A DNA stretch of 8,333 nucleotides from positions 1-8,333 of the forward strand of contig CAJOIG010000120.1 of NCBI GenBank assembly GCA_905234575.1, written 5' to 3'. The stretch comes from an uncultured Oscillospiraceae bacterium (GTDB taxonomy: Bacteria; Bacillota; Clostridia; Oscillospirales; Oscillospiraceae). A program made the position numbers and the translations under genes. Below are positions 1 to 7,394 of the stretch, piece after piece (the stretch's first letter is position 1; every line of letters starts with the position of its first letter). The notes under the pieces were generated by a model. That model worked only from the letters and a program-made list of their open reading frames with translations, was not told the origin of the DNA and searched no databases.

Positions 1-281
1 ATGTCGAAATCCCGCACCTCCACGAGCGTGCGCTCCCCGAGGAAGGGCATGGCCTCCACCGCGTCGCGGAAGGCGGTCATGTCGAGGGCCGGGCCCCGGA
101 GGCGGTGGTAATTGAAGGCCTCGGTGTCCTCCGCCACGCAGAGGGCGCGCAGCTCGGAAAGGAAGCTGTCCCGGAGATAATCCTCCTCGCCCCGGAGCAT
201 ATACAGCCGCGCCGGACCCTCGGCCCGGAGCTTTCGGAGCTCCGCGCCGTAGTCAAAGGGCGGTTTTTTCATTCGCGCCAT
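1..281 (-). CDS. holA: DNA polymerase III delta subunit (HolA), N-terminal part, truncated by window edge
   Basis: The delta subunit is part of the clamp-loader complex; it opens the beta sliding clamp so that it can be placed on primed DNA. Only the first 93 residues are visible; the rest lies beyond the left edge. The visible part matches the N-terminal delta domain: RLYMLRGEEDYL (residues 25-36) is the usual 'YLLxGEExYL' strand and helix, EAFNYHRLRG (54-63) fits the 'xFNxxxxxG' segment, and AMPFLGERTLVEV (77-89) corresponds to the conserved 'PFFGxRRLVxV'. I chose the ATG at 281 because a GGAGG lies 7-8 nt upstream; it makes the gene overlap the end of comEC by 13 nt. An internal ATG at 272 would give an ATGA overlap but has no ribosome site at proper distance. 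comEC followed by holA is a common order in Firmicutes and supports the call. Confidence 0.88.
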   Translation of the reverse strand, partial: MARMKKPPFDYGAELRKLRAEGPARLYMLRGEEDYLRDSFLSELRALCVAEDTEAFNYHRLRGPALDMTAFRDAVEAMPFLGERTLVEVRDFD

Positions 282-2548
282 GACGGCACCTCCGTACCAA
301 GATGGAATACCACGGACCCGTTCTCATCCGTTCGAAGCGTCGTTTCGCAGTACCGTGCCAGCCGGTCAAGGGTGTCCGAAGCGGGCTGGCCGTAGCTGTT
401 CGTCCCCACCGAGACGACGGCGGTCTCGGCCTGCGCCGCCCGCAGGAACAGCGCGCCCGAGGACGACGCGGAGCCATGATGGCCCACGACGAGGACGTCC
501 GCGTCCGGGACGCTCCCCTGCCGCAGCAGCGCAAGCTCCGCTTTCTCCCCGGCGTCCCCCATGACGAGGGCCGTGAAGCCGGGATACGACGCCTCGACGA
601 CGATCCCGCTGTCGTTGTCGCTCCCCTCCGGCAGCGGCCGCCGGAGCGTCAGCGTCAGGTCGCCCAGGACGGCGGCGGTGTCGTCCGCAAGGGTAAGGGT
701 CTCCGCGCCCGCTTGGATCGCCGCCGCTTCGATCGCCATCCGGTCCGCCTCCGACGCCGTATCGGGCAGGATCACGAGTCCCACCGGGAGCCGGTACAGG
801 AGCGTCGGGACGCCGTTCACATGGTCGTCGTCGAGATGCGTCAGCACGAGGACGTCCACGCGGTCCACGCCGGCAGCGCGCAGATAGTCCGCGGCGATGT
901 CCCCGGCGCTGCGCAGGTCGGAGCCGCCGCAGTCGATCACGGCGCAGACGTCCCGGTCAAAAAGCACGGAGCAGGCGCCCTGCCCCACGTCCAGCACGGC
1001 GAAATCCCGCCGGCCGAGCCGGAGCGCGGCTTCGTTCCAGAGAAACACGGCGCAGAGCGCCATGAGGAGAAGCTCCGCCGGAATGGCCGGGGACATTCGA
1101 ATCCCTCGTTTCCGCAGAAGGAACCACGCCGCCGGAAGGGCGTACAGCAGGACGAGCCAGACCACCGCCTTCGGGTCCGCCGTATACAGGCACGCGAAGG
1201 GCAGCCGCCCCACGCAGCGGAACACGAGAAAGCACCACTTCACGCCCCAGTCAAGCACCCAGGCCAGCGGCGCGGCCAGGGCGGGCAGCAGGGCATACAG
1301 CGCGCACAGGGCGTACCCGCCCGCGAAAACGAGCCCCAGCACCGGCAGCGCGATCAGATTCGCGAGCCAGGCCAGCAGCGGCACCGCGCCGAAATAAAAC
1401 GCCGCGACGGGCAGGGAAAACGCCGTGGCGGAAAACGTCGCCGCGAGGTTCAGATACGACGTCCGAAACACCGGAGAGTCATGGTGCTTCGACCGATGGA
1501 CCCGCGCCTTGAACCGGGGCATGAACACGGCATACCCCGCCATGCAGGCAAAGCTGAGCTGCAGAGCGATGCCGCCGACGGACAGGGGGTTGCACAGCAG
1601 CAGGAGCAGCAGCGCCGCGGCGAGGGCGGAGGGACTGTCGCTCTCCCGCTTCACGAGGGGCGCGCTCATATAGATGGCCTGCATGACCGCCGCACGGACG
1701 ACGGACGCGCCCGCGCCGCTCATAAAGACGAAAAACAGCAGGACGGGATAGCACAGCAGGGTCGTGACCCGGCCCTTCCCGAACACGAACTGCAGCGCGC
1801 CAATGAGCAGGAACACATGCATCCCGCTCACCGCCACGGCGTGCAGCACGCCCGAGGCGCGCATATCGCCGTAGAGCTCCGGATCCTCATAGAGGTCGTG
1901 CTTGTCCCCGGTGAGGAGCGCCTTCATGAAGACGCCGGACCGCCCGGGAAACAGGGTCTCGCAGCTCTCGCTCACCCAACGGGAGACGCGCTGGGGCAGC
2001 CACCGCCACGCCGCACCGCTCCGGCCGACGACCGCAAGCTCACTTCTCGCGTAGCCGCGGAGGTAGCGTCCGGCGGCGGTGAGGGTATGGCTTCGCTCCT
2101 CGCCGCGGGTCATGACCGATAGGAGCCGGACCTCGGCGGAGATCACGTCCCCCGGAGCAAGCGCCGGGACCTCGTCGTCGTAGACATAGAGATACCCGCG
2201 CTCCCGGGGCGCGCCGTCCAGGACCGTCACGGACAGCCGGGTATAGCGCTCCGTCTCCAGCGGATAGTCCGTCACCCGGACGGTGAGGGTCACGTTCTGC
2301 CCGGCGAGAGCCTCGCAGGGCGCGACACGCAGCTCGAACCAGCCCCACCAGTACAGGAGCCCCGCCGCCGCGGAAAACAGCAGCAGCATCGCCTTCGGAC
2401 GCGCCTTCATACGCTTCAGCGGGACGCAGACCGCCCCGCAGAGCGCGAGGGCCGCCGCAAGATACGGCAGCCCCCGGACCGGAAGAAGGTATTCCGCCAG
2501 AAACGCCGCCGCGGCAAACCCGCCGGCGATCCACACCAGCCTTCGCAA
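269..2548 (-). CDS. comEC: ComEC/Rec2-family DNA uptake channel with C-terminal metallo-beta-lactamase domain
   Basis: ComEC forms the inner-membrane channel that takes up single-stranded DNA during natural transformation. The 759-residue protein has the usual length and domain order. Residues 1-70 hold N-terminal membrane segments; 75-180 form the soluble N-terminal (DUF4131/OB-like) region; 200-480 are the hydrophobic competence domain, with the signature LLTGDKHDL (211-219) and LHAVAVSGMHV (235-245). From 515 a metallo-beta-lactamase-like domain follows: LDVGQGACSVLF (519-530), IDCGGSD (538-544), the metal motif THLDDDH (570-576), MGDAGEKAE (663-671) and VVGHHGS (687-693). The metal-ligand motif is intact, so this domain may be an active nuclease; that is inference. 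The start is probably TTG at 2548: an in-frame stop (the HIT-gene TAA) lies 7 codons upstream, no ATG lies before the first membrane segment, and no clear ribosome site is seen, so reinitiation after the HIT gene is likely. No other competence genes are in the window. Confidence 0.93.
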   Translation of the reverse strand: MRRLVWIAGGFAAAAFLAEYLLPVRGLPYLAAALALCGAVCVPLKRMKARPKAMLLLFSAAAGLLYWWGWFELRVAPCEALAGQNVTLTVRVTDYPLETERYTRLSVTVLDGAPRERGYLYVYDDEVPALAPGDVISAEVRLLSVMTRGEERSHTLTAAGRYLRGYARSELAVVGRSGAAWRWLPQRVSRWVSESCETLFPGRSGVFMKALLTGDKHDLYEDPELYGDMRASGVLHAVAVSGMHVFLLIGALQFVFGKGRVTTLLCYPVLLFFVFMSGAGASVVRAAVMQAIYMSAPLVKRESDSPSALAAALLLLLLCNPLSVGGIALQLSFACMAGYAVFMPRFKARVHRSKHHDSPVFRTSYLNLAATFSATAFSLPVAAFYFGAVPLLAWLANLIALPVLGLVFAGGYALCALYALLPALAAPLAWVLDWGVKWCFLVFRCVGRLPFACLYTADPKAVVWLVLLYALPAAWFLLRKRGIRMSPAIPAELLLMALCAVFLWNEAALRLGRRDFAVLDVGQGACSVLFDRDVCAVIDCGGSDLRSAGDIAADYLRAAGVDRVDVLVLTHLDDDHVNGVPTLLYRLPVGLVILPDTASEADRMAIEAAAIQAGAETLTLADDTAAVLGDLTLTLRRPLPEGSDNDSGIVVEASYPGFTALVMGDAGEKAELALLRQGSVPDADVLVVGHHGSASSSGALFLRAAQAETAVVSVGTNSYGQPASDTLDRLARYCETTLRTDENGSVVFHLGTEVPSWRE
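288..293 (-). promoter_or_regulatory. Ribosome binding site of holA inside comEC
   Basis: The minus strand reads GGAGGT followed by 6 nt (GCCGTC) and then ATG at 281. The site lies inside the last codons of comEC. It favours the start at 281 over the ATG at 272 and suggests that holA translation is coupled to, or at least overlaps with, comEC translation. Confidence 0.7.
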
Positions 2549-2566
2549 CGCCGTTTCTGCCCGAAC

Positions 2567-2932
2567 TTACGCCATGCGGTCGCTAAGACGCTGACCGCCG
2601 AGGATGTGAAAATGCAGATGGGGCACGGTCTGGCCCGCGTCGGGGCCGACGTTCGAGACGATGCGCCAGCCGCCGGTGAGTCCCTCCGCCGCCGCGATCC
2701 GCGGCAGGACGGCGAGGATGTGCGCCGCGAGGGCGGCGTTTTCCGCCGCCGAAAGCTCCGCGGCGGAGGCGATGTGCTCCTTCGGGATGACGAGGATATG
2801 CGTCGGCGCCTGGGGCGCGATGTCCCGGAAGGCATAGCAGAGCTCGTCCTCGTACACCTTCGTCGAGGGGATGTCCCCCTTCAGAATCTTGCAGAACAGG
2901 CAGTCGCTGTCAAAGTTCTTCACGTCAGCCAT
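2567..2932 (-). CDS. HIT-family (HINT-like) nucleotide hydrolase/transferase
   Basis: The HIT family consists of small dimeric enzymes that act on nucleotide phosphoramidates or dinucleoside polyphosphates, using a His-rich active site. The 121-residue product has the full architecture: CLFCKILKGDIPS (11-23) with the CxxC of zinc-binding HINT-type members, VYEDELCYAFRDIAPQAPTHILVIPKEH (26-53, in two strands), NVGPDAGQ (94-101), and the HIT motif HLHFHI (105-110) with the histidine triad H105, H107 and H109. Length is typical of single-domain bacterial HINT proteins. The start ATG at 2932 has GGAG about 7 nt upstream, directly after the alaS stop at 2945. The gene ends 18 nt before comEC and in the same frame. 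Physiological substrate cannot be told from sequence; in related proteins adenosine phosphoramidates and aminoacyl-adenylates are hydrolysed, which would suit a gene next to alaS, but this is inference. Confidence 0.92.
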   Translation of the reverse strand: MADVKNFDSDCLFCKILKGDIPSTKVYEDELCYAFRDIAPQAPTHILVIPKEHIASAAELSAAENAALAAHILAVLPRIAAAEGLTGGWRIVSNVGPDAGQTVPHLHFHILGGQRLSDRMA

Positions 2933-2944
2933 GATGTTTCTCCT

Positions 2945-3055
2945 TTACAGGCCCAGCTTTTCGGCCACCAGGTTGTCCACGATGGCCAAAGCGTCATCCG
3001 TCTTGAGCACGTCCGTGCCGCCGCCCATGGCGGAATCCGGCTTACCGCCGCCCTT
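2945..3055 (-). pseudogene. alaS: Frameshifted C-terminal tail of alanyl-tRNA synthetase
   Basis: In the frame shifted by one base from the main alaS frame, codons from 3055 read KGGGKPDSAMGGGTDVLK and continue to LVAEKLGL before TAA at 2945-2947, 36 residues in all. This is the expected glycine-rich end of the AlaRS C-Ala domain ('GGxGGGxPDxAxxGG'). It is absent from the continuous frame, which meets TAA at 3042-3044. The stop at 2945 is 12 nt before the HIT gene and carries that gene's ribosome site, as expected for the true end of alaS. Relative to family members about four residues (such as QVGG) seem missing at the junction, consistent with loss of 11 nt. Confidence 0.85.
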
Positions 3056-5594
3056 GGGCGGAGACGGCGCGGATGATGTCGCCCGCCTTGACGCCCTTCG
3101 CCACGGCGTCCTTGCCGCAGACGCACAGGAAGGTGACCTTGCCGCCGTTCACCGCGGCGAGCACCGCCACGACGCCCGGCTCCTTGTCCCGCAGGAAGTC
3201 CCCGAGCTTACGCAGGTCCGCGATCTCCATGTCGGAGCGGGTCGCGGTCAGGACCCGCAGGTCCCCGATCATCTTCGAGGAGAGCAGGAAGCGGTCCACG
3301 TCCCCGGCGAGGAGCTTGTCCTTGAGCTTCTCCATATCCTGGCGCAGGGCCTTCATCTCCGCGAGGGTGCCCTCCAGACGGCCGAGGAGGTCCGCCGGGC
3401 TGGTCTTGAGGATGGACGCGCCCTTCGAGAGCATGTGGTAGGCGTCCTCCGCCTGGATCAGGAACGCCTTGCCGGTGACGGCCTCGATGCGGCGCACGCC
3501 GGAGGCGACGGAGCTCTCGCTGACGATGCGGAAGGGGCCGACCTTCGCCGTATTGTCCACATGGGTGCCGCCGCAGAGTTCGACGGACCAGCCGCCCATG
3601 TCCACAACGCGGACGACGTCGCCGTATTTCTCGCCGAAGAGCGCCATGGCGCCCTTCTTCTGGGCCTCCGCGATGGGCATCTCGCAGATGCTCACGCCGT
3701 CGCCCTTCAGGATCTCGTCGCTGACCTTCATGGAAACGCGCATAAGCTCGTCCGGGGTCATGGCGGAGAAGTGGGTGAAGTCGAAGCGCAGGTGGTCGGG
3801 CTCGACGAAGGAGCCCGCCTGGTGCACATGGTCGCCCAGGACCTGCTGCAGCGCCTTCTGGAGCAGGTGGGTCGCGGAGTGGGCGCGGCAGATGGCCTCG
3901 CGGCGGTCCGCGTCCACCTCGGCGGTGACGGTCTGCCCGACCTTGAAGCCGCCCGCGGTCACGCGGCCGTGGTGCAGATACTTGCCGCCCTTGTTCTTCT
4001 GGACGTCGGTCACCTCGAGGCGGCTGTCGCCCAGGGTCAGCACGCCGTGGTCGGCGGTCTGGCCGCCCATCTCGGCGTAGAACGGGGTCCGGTCCAGCAC
4101 GACGATGGCGTCGGCGCCGGTGGCGATCTCGTGGGTGAGCTCGTCGTTCAGGACCATGGCAAGGATCTCGGCGCTGCCGGACAGGCGGTCGTAGCCGATG
4201 AACTCGGTAGGCGTGCTGTCGAGGCCGAGGTCAAGGCCCTTCCAGGCGTCCTTGTCGTCTCCGAGGGCCTCGCGGGCCATCTGCCGCTGGTTCTCCATGA
4301 GCTCACGGAAGCGGTCCTCGTCCACCGTCATGCCTTCCTCCTCCGCCATGTCCAGCGTCAGATCCAGGGGGAAGCCGTAAGTATCGTGGAGCAGGAACGC
4401 GGCGTCGCCCGGGAAGACGGACTCGCCCTTCTCCTTGCAGGCCGCCAGCGTATCGGCAAAGATCCGCAGACCGCCGTCGATGGTGCGGCCGAAGTTCTCC
4501 TCCTCCACGCGGATGAGACGGGCGATGTAGTCCTGCTTCTCCCGCAGATCGGGATAGGCGCATTCATTCTCGTGGACGACCATGTCCACGAGCTTGTAGA
4601 GGAAGGGCTCCTTCACGCCGAGCAGACGGCCGTGCCGGGCGGCGCGGCGCAGCAGACGGCGCAGGACATAGCCGCGGCCGTTGTTCGAGGGCAGCACGCC
4701 GTCGCAGATCATCATGGTCGAGGCGCGGATGTGGTCCGTGATGACGCGCAGGGACACATCCATCTTGTGGGCCTGGCCATAGGTCGCGCCGGTGAGACGG
4801 GAGACCTCGTTCGTGATGTTCATGACGGTGTCCACGTCGAAGAGGCTGTCTACGCCCTGGCAGACCACCGCGAGACGCTCGAGGCCCATGCCGGTGTCGA
4901 TGTTCTTCTGGGCAAGCTCGGTGTAGTGGTAGCTGCCGTCGTTGTCGAACTGGGAGAAAACGATGTTCCAGACCTCGATGTAGCGGTCGCAGTCGCAGCC
5001 GACGGTGCAGCCGGGCTTGCCGCAGCCGTACTCCTCGCCGCGGTCATAGTAGATCTCGGAGCAGGGGCCGCAGGGGCCGGATCCGTGATCCCAGAAGTTG
5101 TCCTCCCGGCCGAAGCGGAAAATGCGCTCCTCGGGGATGCCGACGACGTCCCGCCAGATGGCGGCGGCCTCGTCGTCCGCGGGCGTGGAATCGTCTCCGG
5201 CGAAGACCGAGGGGTACAGGCGGTCCGGGTCGAGGCCCACCCATTCCGGGCTCGTCAAAAATTCCCACGCCCAGGGGATGGCCTCCTTCTTGAAGTAGTT
5301 GCCGAAGGAGAAGTTGCCAAGCATCTCGAAGTAGGTACCGTGCCGGGCGGTCTTGCCGATGTTCTCGATGTCGCCGGTGCGGATGCACTTCTGGCAGGTG
5401 CAGACGCGGCGCCGCGGGGGCTCCTGCTCGCCGGTGAAGTAGGGCTTCATGGGAGACATGCCGGCGTTGATGAGCAGCAGGCTCGGGTCGTTCTGGGGGA
5501 TCAGGGAGAAGCTGGGCAGACGCAGGTGATCCTTCGTTTCAAAGAAGGACAGGAACATCTCGCGCAGCTCGTTCAGGCCGAATTTCTTTTCCAT
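3042..5594 (-). CDS. alaS: Alanyl-tRNA synthetase, frameshifted near its 3' end
   Basis: AlaRS charges tRNA-Ala with alanine and hydrolyses mischarged Ser/Gly-tRNA-Ala. The continuous frame gives 850 residues. Catalytic core 1-250: INAGMSPMKPYF (42-53), motif-2 region KTARHGTYFEMLGNFSFGNY (81-100), DHGSGPCGPCSEIYYD (169-184), a Cys-rich insert CGKPGCTVGCDCDR (191-204), and DTGMGLERL (233-241). The tRNA-recognition helices follow, with NNGRGYVLRRLLRRA (304-318). The editing domain carries the zinc ligands of HSATH (572-576) and CGGTH (674-678). A short coiled coil (about 737-764) precedes the DHHA1/C-Ala domain. I chose the ATG at 5594, 37 nt after mltG: GAGGT lies about 10 nt upstream and the protein begins MEKKFGLNEL as in the family; the 28 codons upstream are not AlaRS-like and overlap mltG. 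The last residues AQGRR are out of frame with the conserved C-terminus, which resumes at 3055 (see the separate entry). Confidence 0.95.
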   Translation of the reverse strand: MEKKFGLNELREMFLSFFETKDHLRLPSFSLIPQNDPSLLLINAGMSPMKPYFTGEQEPPRRRVCTCQKCIRTGDIENIGKTARHGTYFEMLGNFSFGNYFKKEAIPWAWEFLTSPEWVGLDPDRLYPSVFAGDDSTPADDEAAAIWRDVVGIPEERIFRFGREDNFWDHGSGPCGPCSEIYYDRGEEYGCGKPGCTVGCDCDRYIEVWNIVFSQFDNDGSYHYTELAQKNIDTGMGLERLAVVCQGVDSLFDVDTVMNITNEVSRLTGATYGQAHKMDVSLRVITDHIRASTMMICDGVLPSNNGRGYVLRRLLRRAARHGRLLGVKEPFLYKLVDMVVHENECAYPDLREKQDYIARLIRVEEENFGRTIDGGLRIFADTLAACKEKGESVFPGDAAFLLHDTYGFPLDLTLDMAEEEGMTVDEDRFRELMENQRQMAREALGDDKDAWKGLDLGLDSTPTEFIGYDRLSGSAEILAMVLNDELTHEIATGADAIVVLDRTPFYAEMGGQTADHGVLTLGDSRLEVTDVQKNKGGKYLHHGRVTAGGFKVGQTVTAEVDADRREAICRAHSATHLLQKALQQVLGDHVHQAGSFVEPDHLRFDFTHFSAMTPDELMRVSMKVSDEILKGDGVSICEMPIAEAQKKGAMALFGEKYGDVVRVVDMGGWSVELCGGTHVDNTAKVGPFRIVSESSVASGVRRIEAVTGKAFLIQAEDAYHMLSKGASILKTSPADLLGRLEGTLAEMKALRQDMEKLKDKLLAGDVDRFLLSSKMIGDLRVLTATRSDMEIADLRKLGDFLRDKEPGVVAVLAAVNGGKVTFLCVCGKDAVAKGVKAGDIIRAVSAQGRR

Positions 5595-5631
5595 GTGCTT
5601 TTTTACCTCATATCTGAAATCTGTTTTTGAT

Positions 5632-7248
5632 TTAACTGATGGGATGGGCCGCCGCAAAGGCGTTGAAGTCGTCGCCATTCGTGAAGAAGGTCGTGACGCC
5701 GTCCACGGAGTACCAGTACCAGTAGTCCGTATCCGCGGGATGGATCGCCGCCTCGATGGAGGCGAGACCGGGGTTGCAGATCGGCCCGGGGGGCAGGCCC
5801 TCGTACATATAGGTGTTGTACGGATCGTCGATGGCGAGATCGTCGTCGGTCAGCAGGAAGGTACTGGTGCCCTTGATATAGTTCACGGTGCTGTCGAGCT
5901 GGAGCTTCCAGCCGGACCGCAGGCGGTTGTAGATGACCGAGGCCATGATGGGGCGCTCCTCGTCGCTGCCGGCCTCTTTCTCGATGAGGGAGGCGATGGT
6001 GAGGATCTCGCGGATGCTGTAGCCGCGGTTCCAGGCGGCGTTGCGGAGGTCCTCCGTGAGCTTGTTGTCCGTGTTCCGCAGGAAGCGGTTGATGGCGACG
6101 GTGGCATCCTCGCCCTGGTAGAAGTCGTAGGTGTCCGGGAAGAGATAGCCCTCCAGGCGGTTCGGGTCGCCATAGGGGATGTCCTCCAGGAAGCTGTAGT
6201 CGAACTCGTAGTTCGCCGCGGCATCGTAGAGCTCCGCCTTGTGGCGGATGTGGTTTTCCTCGAGGAGCGTGAAGATCTGCTCCACGGAATAGCCCTCAGG
6301 GAAGGTGATGCGGGTGATCTCCTGGTTGCCCGAGCCGAACTGCAGCGCCGTGACCAGCGCGCGGTAGTCGAGCTCCGTGGACACGTCGAAGGTACCCGGG
6401 TCGATCTTCGTCTCCGCGTGGGAGAACTGCGAGAACAGCCGGAACAGCCAGGGATACTCGATGATGCCCGCGCTGTGCAGCGCCTCCGACACCTGCTCGA
6501 TGTCCACCTTGATGGGGACCTCCTTCTCGTCGATGGTGGTCGTGACGGGGTCGTCCCCCTCGGGCACGTATTCCTCGATGGTGACGATGGCGTTTTTCGG
6601 CTCTTTGTTGAGGGCGAGCACGTCCGACGCGAACAACCAGGCCACACAGGCCAGCACGACGCTGACGCTGATGACGAACAGCGCGTAGAGGATGCCTCCG
6701 CCGACGCCGAGGGAGCTGTACCGGCGGAAGCGGATGGGAAGATAGTCCCGGACCTCCGGCAGATCGTCTGCGTCGGTGTAGTCCACCTCGTCGAGCTCGG
6801 AGTCATAGACCAGCATCTGGTCCGCCCTCAGGTCCCGGCCGACGGTGACGGGCTCGGGCTCCCGTTTGGGCCGGCGGAAAAGGCCACGGCGGCGTTTCCG
6901 GGCCGGGGCGGGCGTCTCGGAAGATTCCCGGCGGGCCATGGTCCGGAAGGCGTCCGCGAGCTTTTCCTCCTCCGCCGCGGAGGCCGGAGGCTCGTCCGGC
7001 GAGCTCTCCGTGCGGCGGCGCATGGCGCTGAACACGGCGTCGATCTTCTCCTGCCGGCCCGATGGATCGGCGGAAGGCTCCTCCGGCATCCGCGCGGATG
7101 CCTGCGGGGGAGGAAAATCCGCGTCGAGGTAATCCTCGTCAAAGGTGAAGGTCTTCTCCTCCTCGGTCAGACCCTCCGCGTCCGTACCCGGGAAAAAGAA
7201 CTCGTCCTCCTCCCGGAAGGGATCGGTTTTTGGCGTTTTTTCCGACAT
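5632..7248 (-). CDS. mltG: Endolytic murein transglycosylase MltG (YceG family)
   Basis: MltG is a membrane-anchored lytic transglycosylase that cuts nascent glycan strands and so releases or terminates peptidoglycan chains. The 538-residue protein has a long, charged, low-complexity cytoplasmic region (1-180) with a basic patch RKRRRGLFRRPKR (117-129), one membrane segment (about 184-207), a small LysM-like region (about 215-290), and the YceG catalytic domain. Hallmarks are FPEGYSVEQI (316-325), LEGYLFPDTYDF (365-376), the catalytic segment IASLIEKEAGSDEERPIMASVIYNRL (in residues 418-443, with E423 aligned to E218 of E. coli MltG), LQLDSTVNY (449-457) and the C-terminal EGLPPGPICNPGLASIEA (483-500). 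The enterobacterial protein is shorter (about 340 residues); extended N-termini are known in Gram-positive MltG. ATG 7248 has AAGGAG 7 nt upstream. It heads the mltG-alaS-HIT-comEC-holA run, so its promoter should lie in 7249-7394. Confidence 0.94.
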   Translation of the reverse strand: MSEKTPKTDPFREEDEFFFPGTDAEGLTEEEKTFTFDEDYLDADFPPPQASARMPEEPSADPSGRQEKIDAVFSAMRRRTESSPDEPPASAAEEEKLADAFRTMARRESSETPAPARKRRRGLFRRPKREPEPVTVGRDLRADQMLVYDSELDEVDYTDADDLPEVRDYLPIRFRRYSSLGVGGGILYALFVISVSVVLACVAWLFASDVLALNKEPKNAIVTIEEYVPEGDDPVTTTIDEKEVPIKVDIEQVSEALHSAGIIEYPWLFRLFSQFSHAETKIDPGTFDVSTELDYRALVTALQFGSGNQEITRITFPEGYSVEQIFTLLEENHIRHKAELYDAAANYEFDYSFLEDIPYGDPNRLEGYLFPDTYDFYQGEDATVAINRFLRNTDNKLTEDLRNAAWNRGYSIREILTIASLIEKEAGSDEERPIMASVIYNRLRSGWKLQLDSTVNYIKGTSTFLLTDDDLAIDDPYNTYMYEGLPPGPICNPGLASIEAAIHPADTDYWYWYSVDGVTTFFTNGDDFNAFAAAHPIS

Positions 7249-7281
7249 GGAAACACTCCTTATGATGTGACTCTCCGCGGA

Positions 7282-7311
7282 TTCACCCGGGACAGGCCGC
7301 CGACATAGTAT
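7282..7311 (+). promoter_or_regulatory. Possible sigma-70-type promoter for the small plus-strand gene
   Basis: TTCACC (7282-7287), an 18-nt spacer and TAGTAT (7306-7311) form a weak match to the -35/-10 consensus (4 of 6 each), which would give a transcript start near 7318 and a leader of about 77 nt. The 146-bp region 7249-7394 must hold divergent promoters for mltG and the small gene, but no strong consensus is seen on either strand. The same AT-rich patch read on the minus strand gives TACTAT, a possible -10 for mltG, without a fitting -35. The region also has a 9-bp direct repeat CGGGACGCG at 7320-7328 and 7345-7353. Confidence 0.25.
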
Positions 7312-7375
7312 GGCTCGGACGGGACGCGCCGCGGTCCTGCCGCGCGGGACGCGGTCAAGACAAATTTCATCGCGC

Positions 7376-7385
7376 GGAGAAAGGG
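7376..7385 (+). promoter_or_regulatory. Ribosome binding site of the small Cys/Gly-rich gene
   Basis: GGAGAAAGGG contains two purine-rich anti-SD matches (GGAG and AAAGGG); the second ends 9 nt before the ATG at 7395. It is the main non-coding evidence that this short frame is translated. Confidence 0.6.
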
Positions 7386-7394
7386 TACTACGTT

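Noticed and set aside
302..2122. Long plus-strand open frame opposite comEC
   Set aside because: Arg/Gln/His/Pro-rich low-complexity shadow of comEC; no domain or ribosome site supports it.
3053..3060. Programmed ribosomal frameshift in alaS
   Set aside because: No slippery heptamer or evident downstream pseudoknot is recognisable and no such recoding is known to me for alaS; a deletion or assembly error that also explains the missing residues is simpler.
2871..5630. Very long plus-strand open frame (919 codons) opposite alaS
   Set aside because: It is the antisense shadow of alaS in GC-rich sequence: its content is Val/Gly/Ala/His/Asp-rich low complexity with no family features, while the minus strand encodes an unmistakable AlaRS.
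5595..5678. N-terminal extension of alaS to the ATG at 5678
   Set aside because: It would overlap the end of mltG, its 28 residues do not look like AlaRS, and a ribosome site with the expected MEKKFGLNEL start exists at 5594.
5593..7308. Long plus-strand open frame opposite mltG
   Set aside because: Antisense shadow of mltG with Val/Asp/Gly/Arg-rich content and no recognisable motif.
7353..7358. TTGACC on the minus strand as -35 box for mltG
   Set aside because: The position 17 nt downstream reads ACCGCG, not a -10 element.
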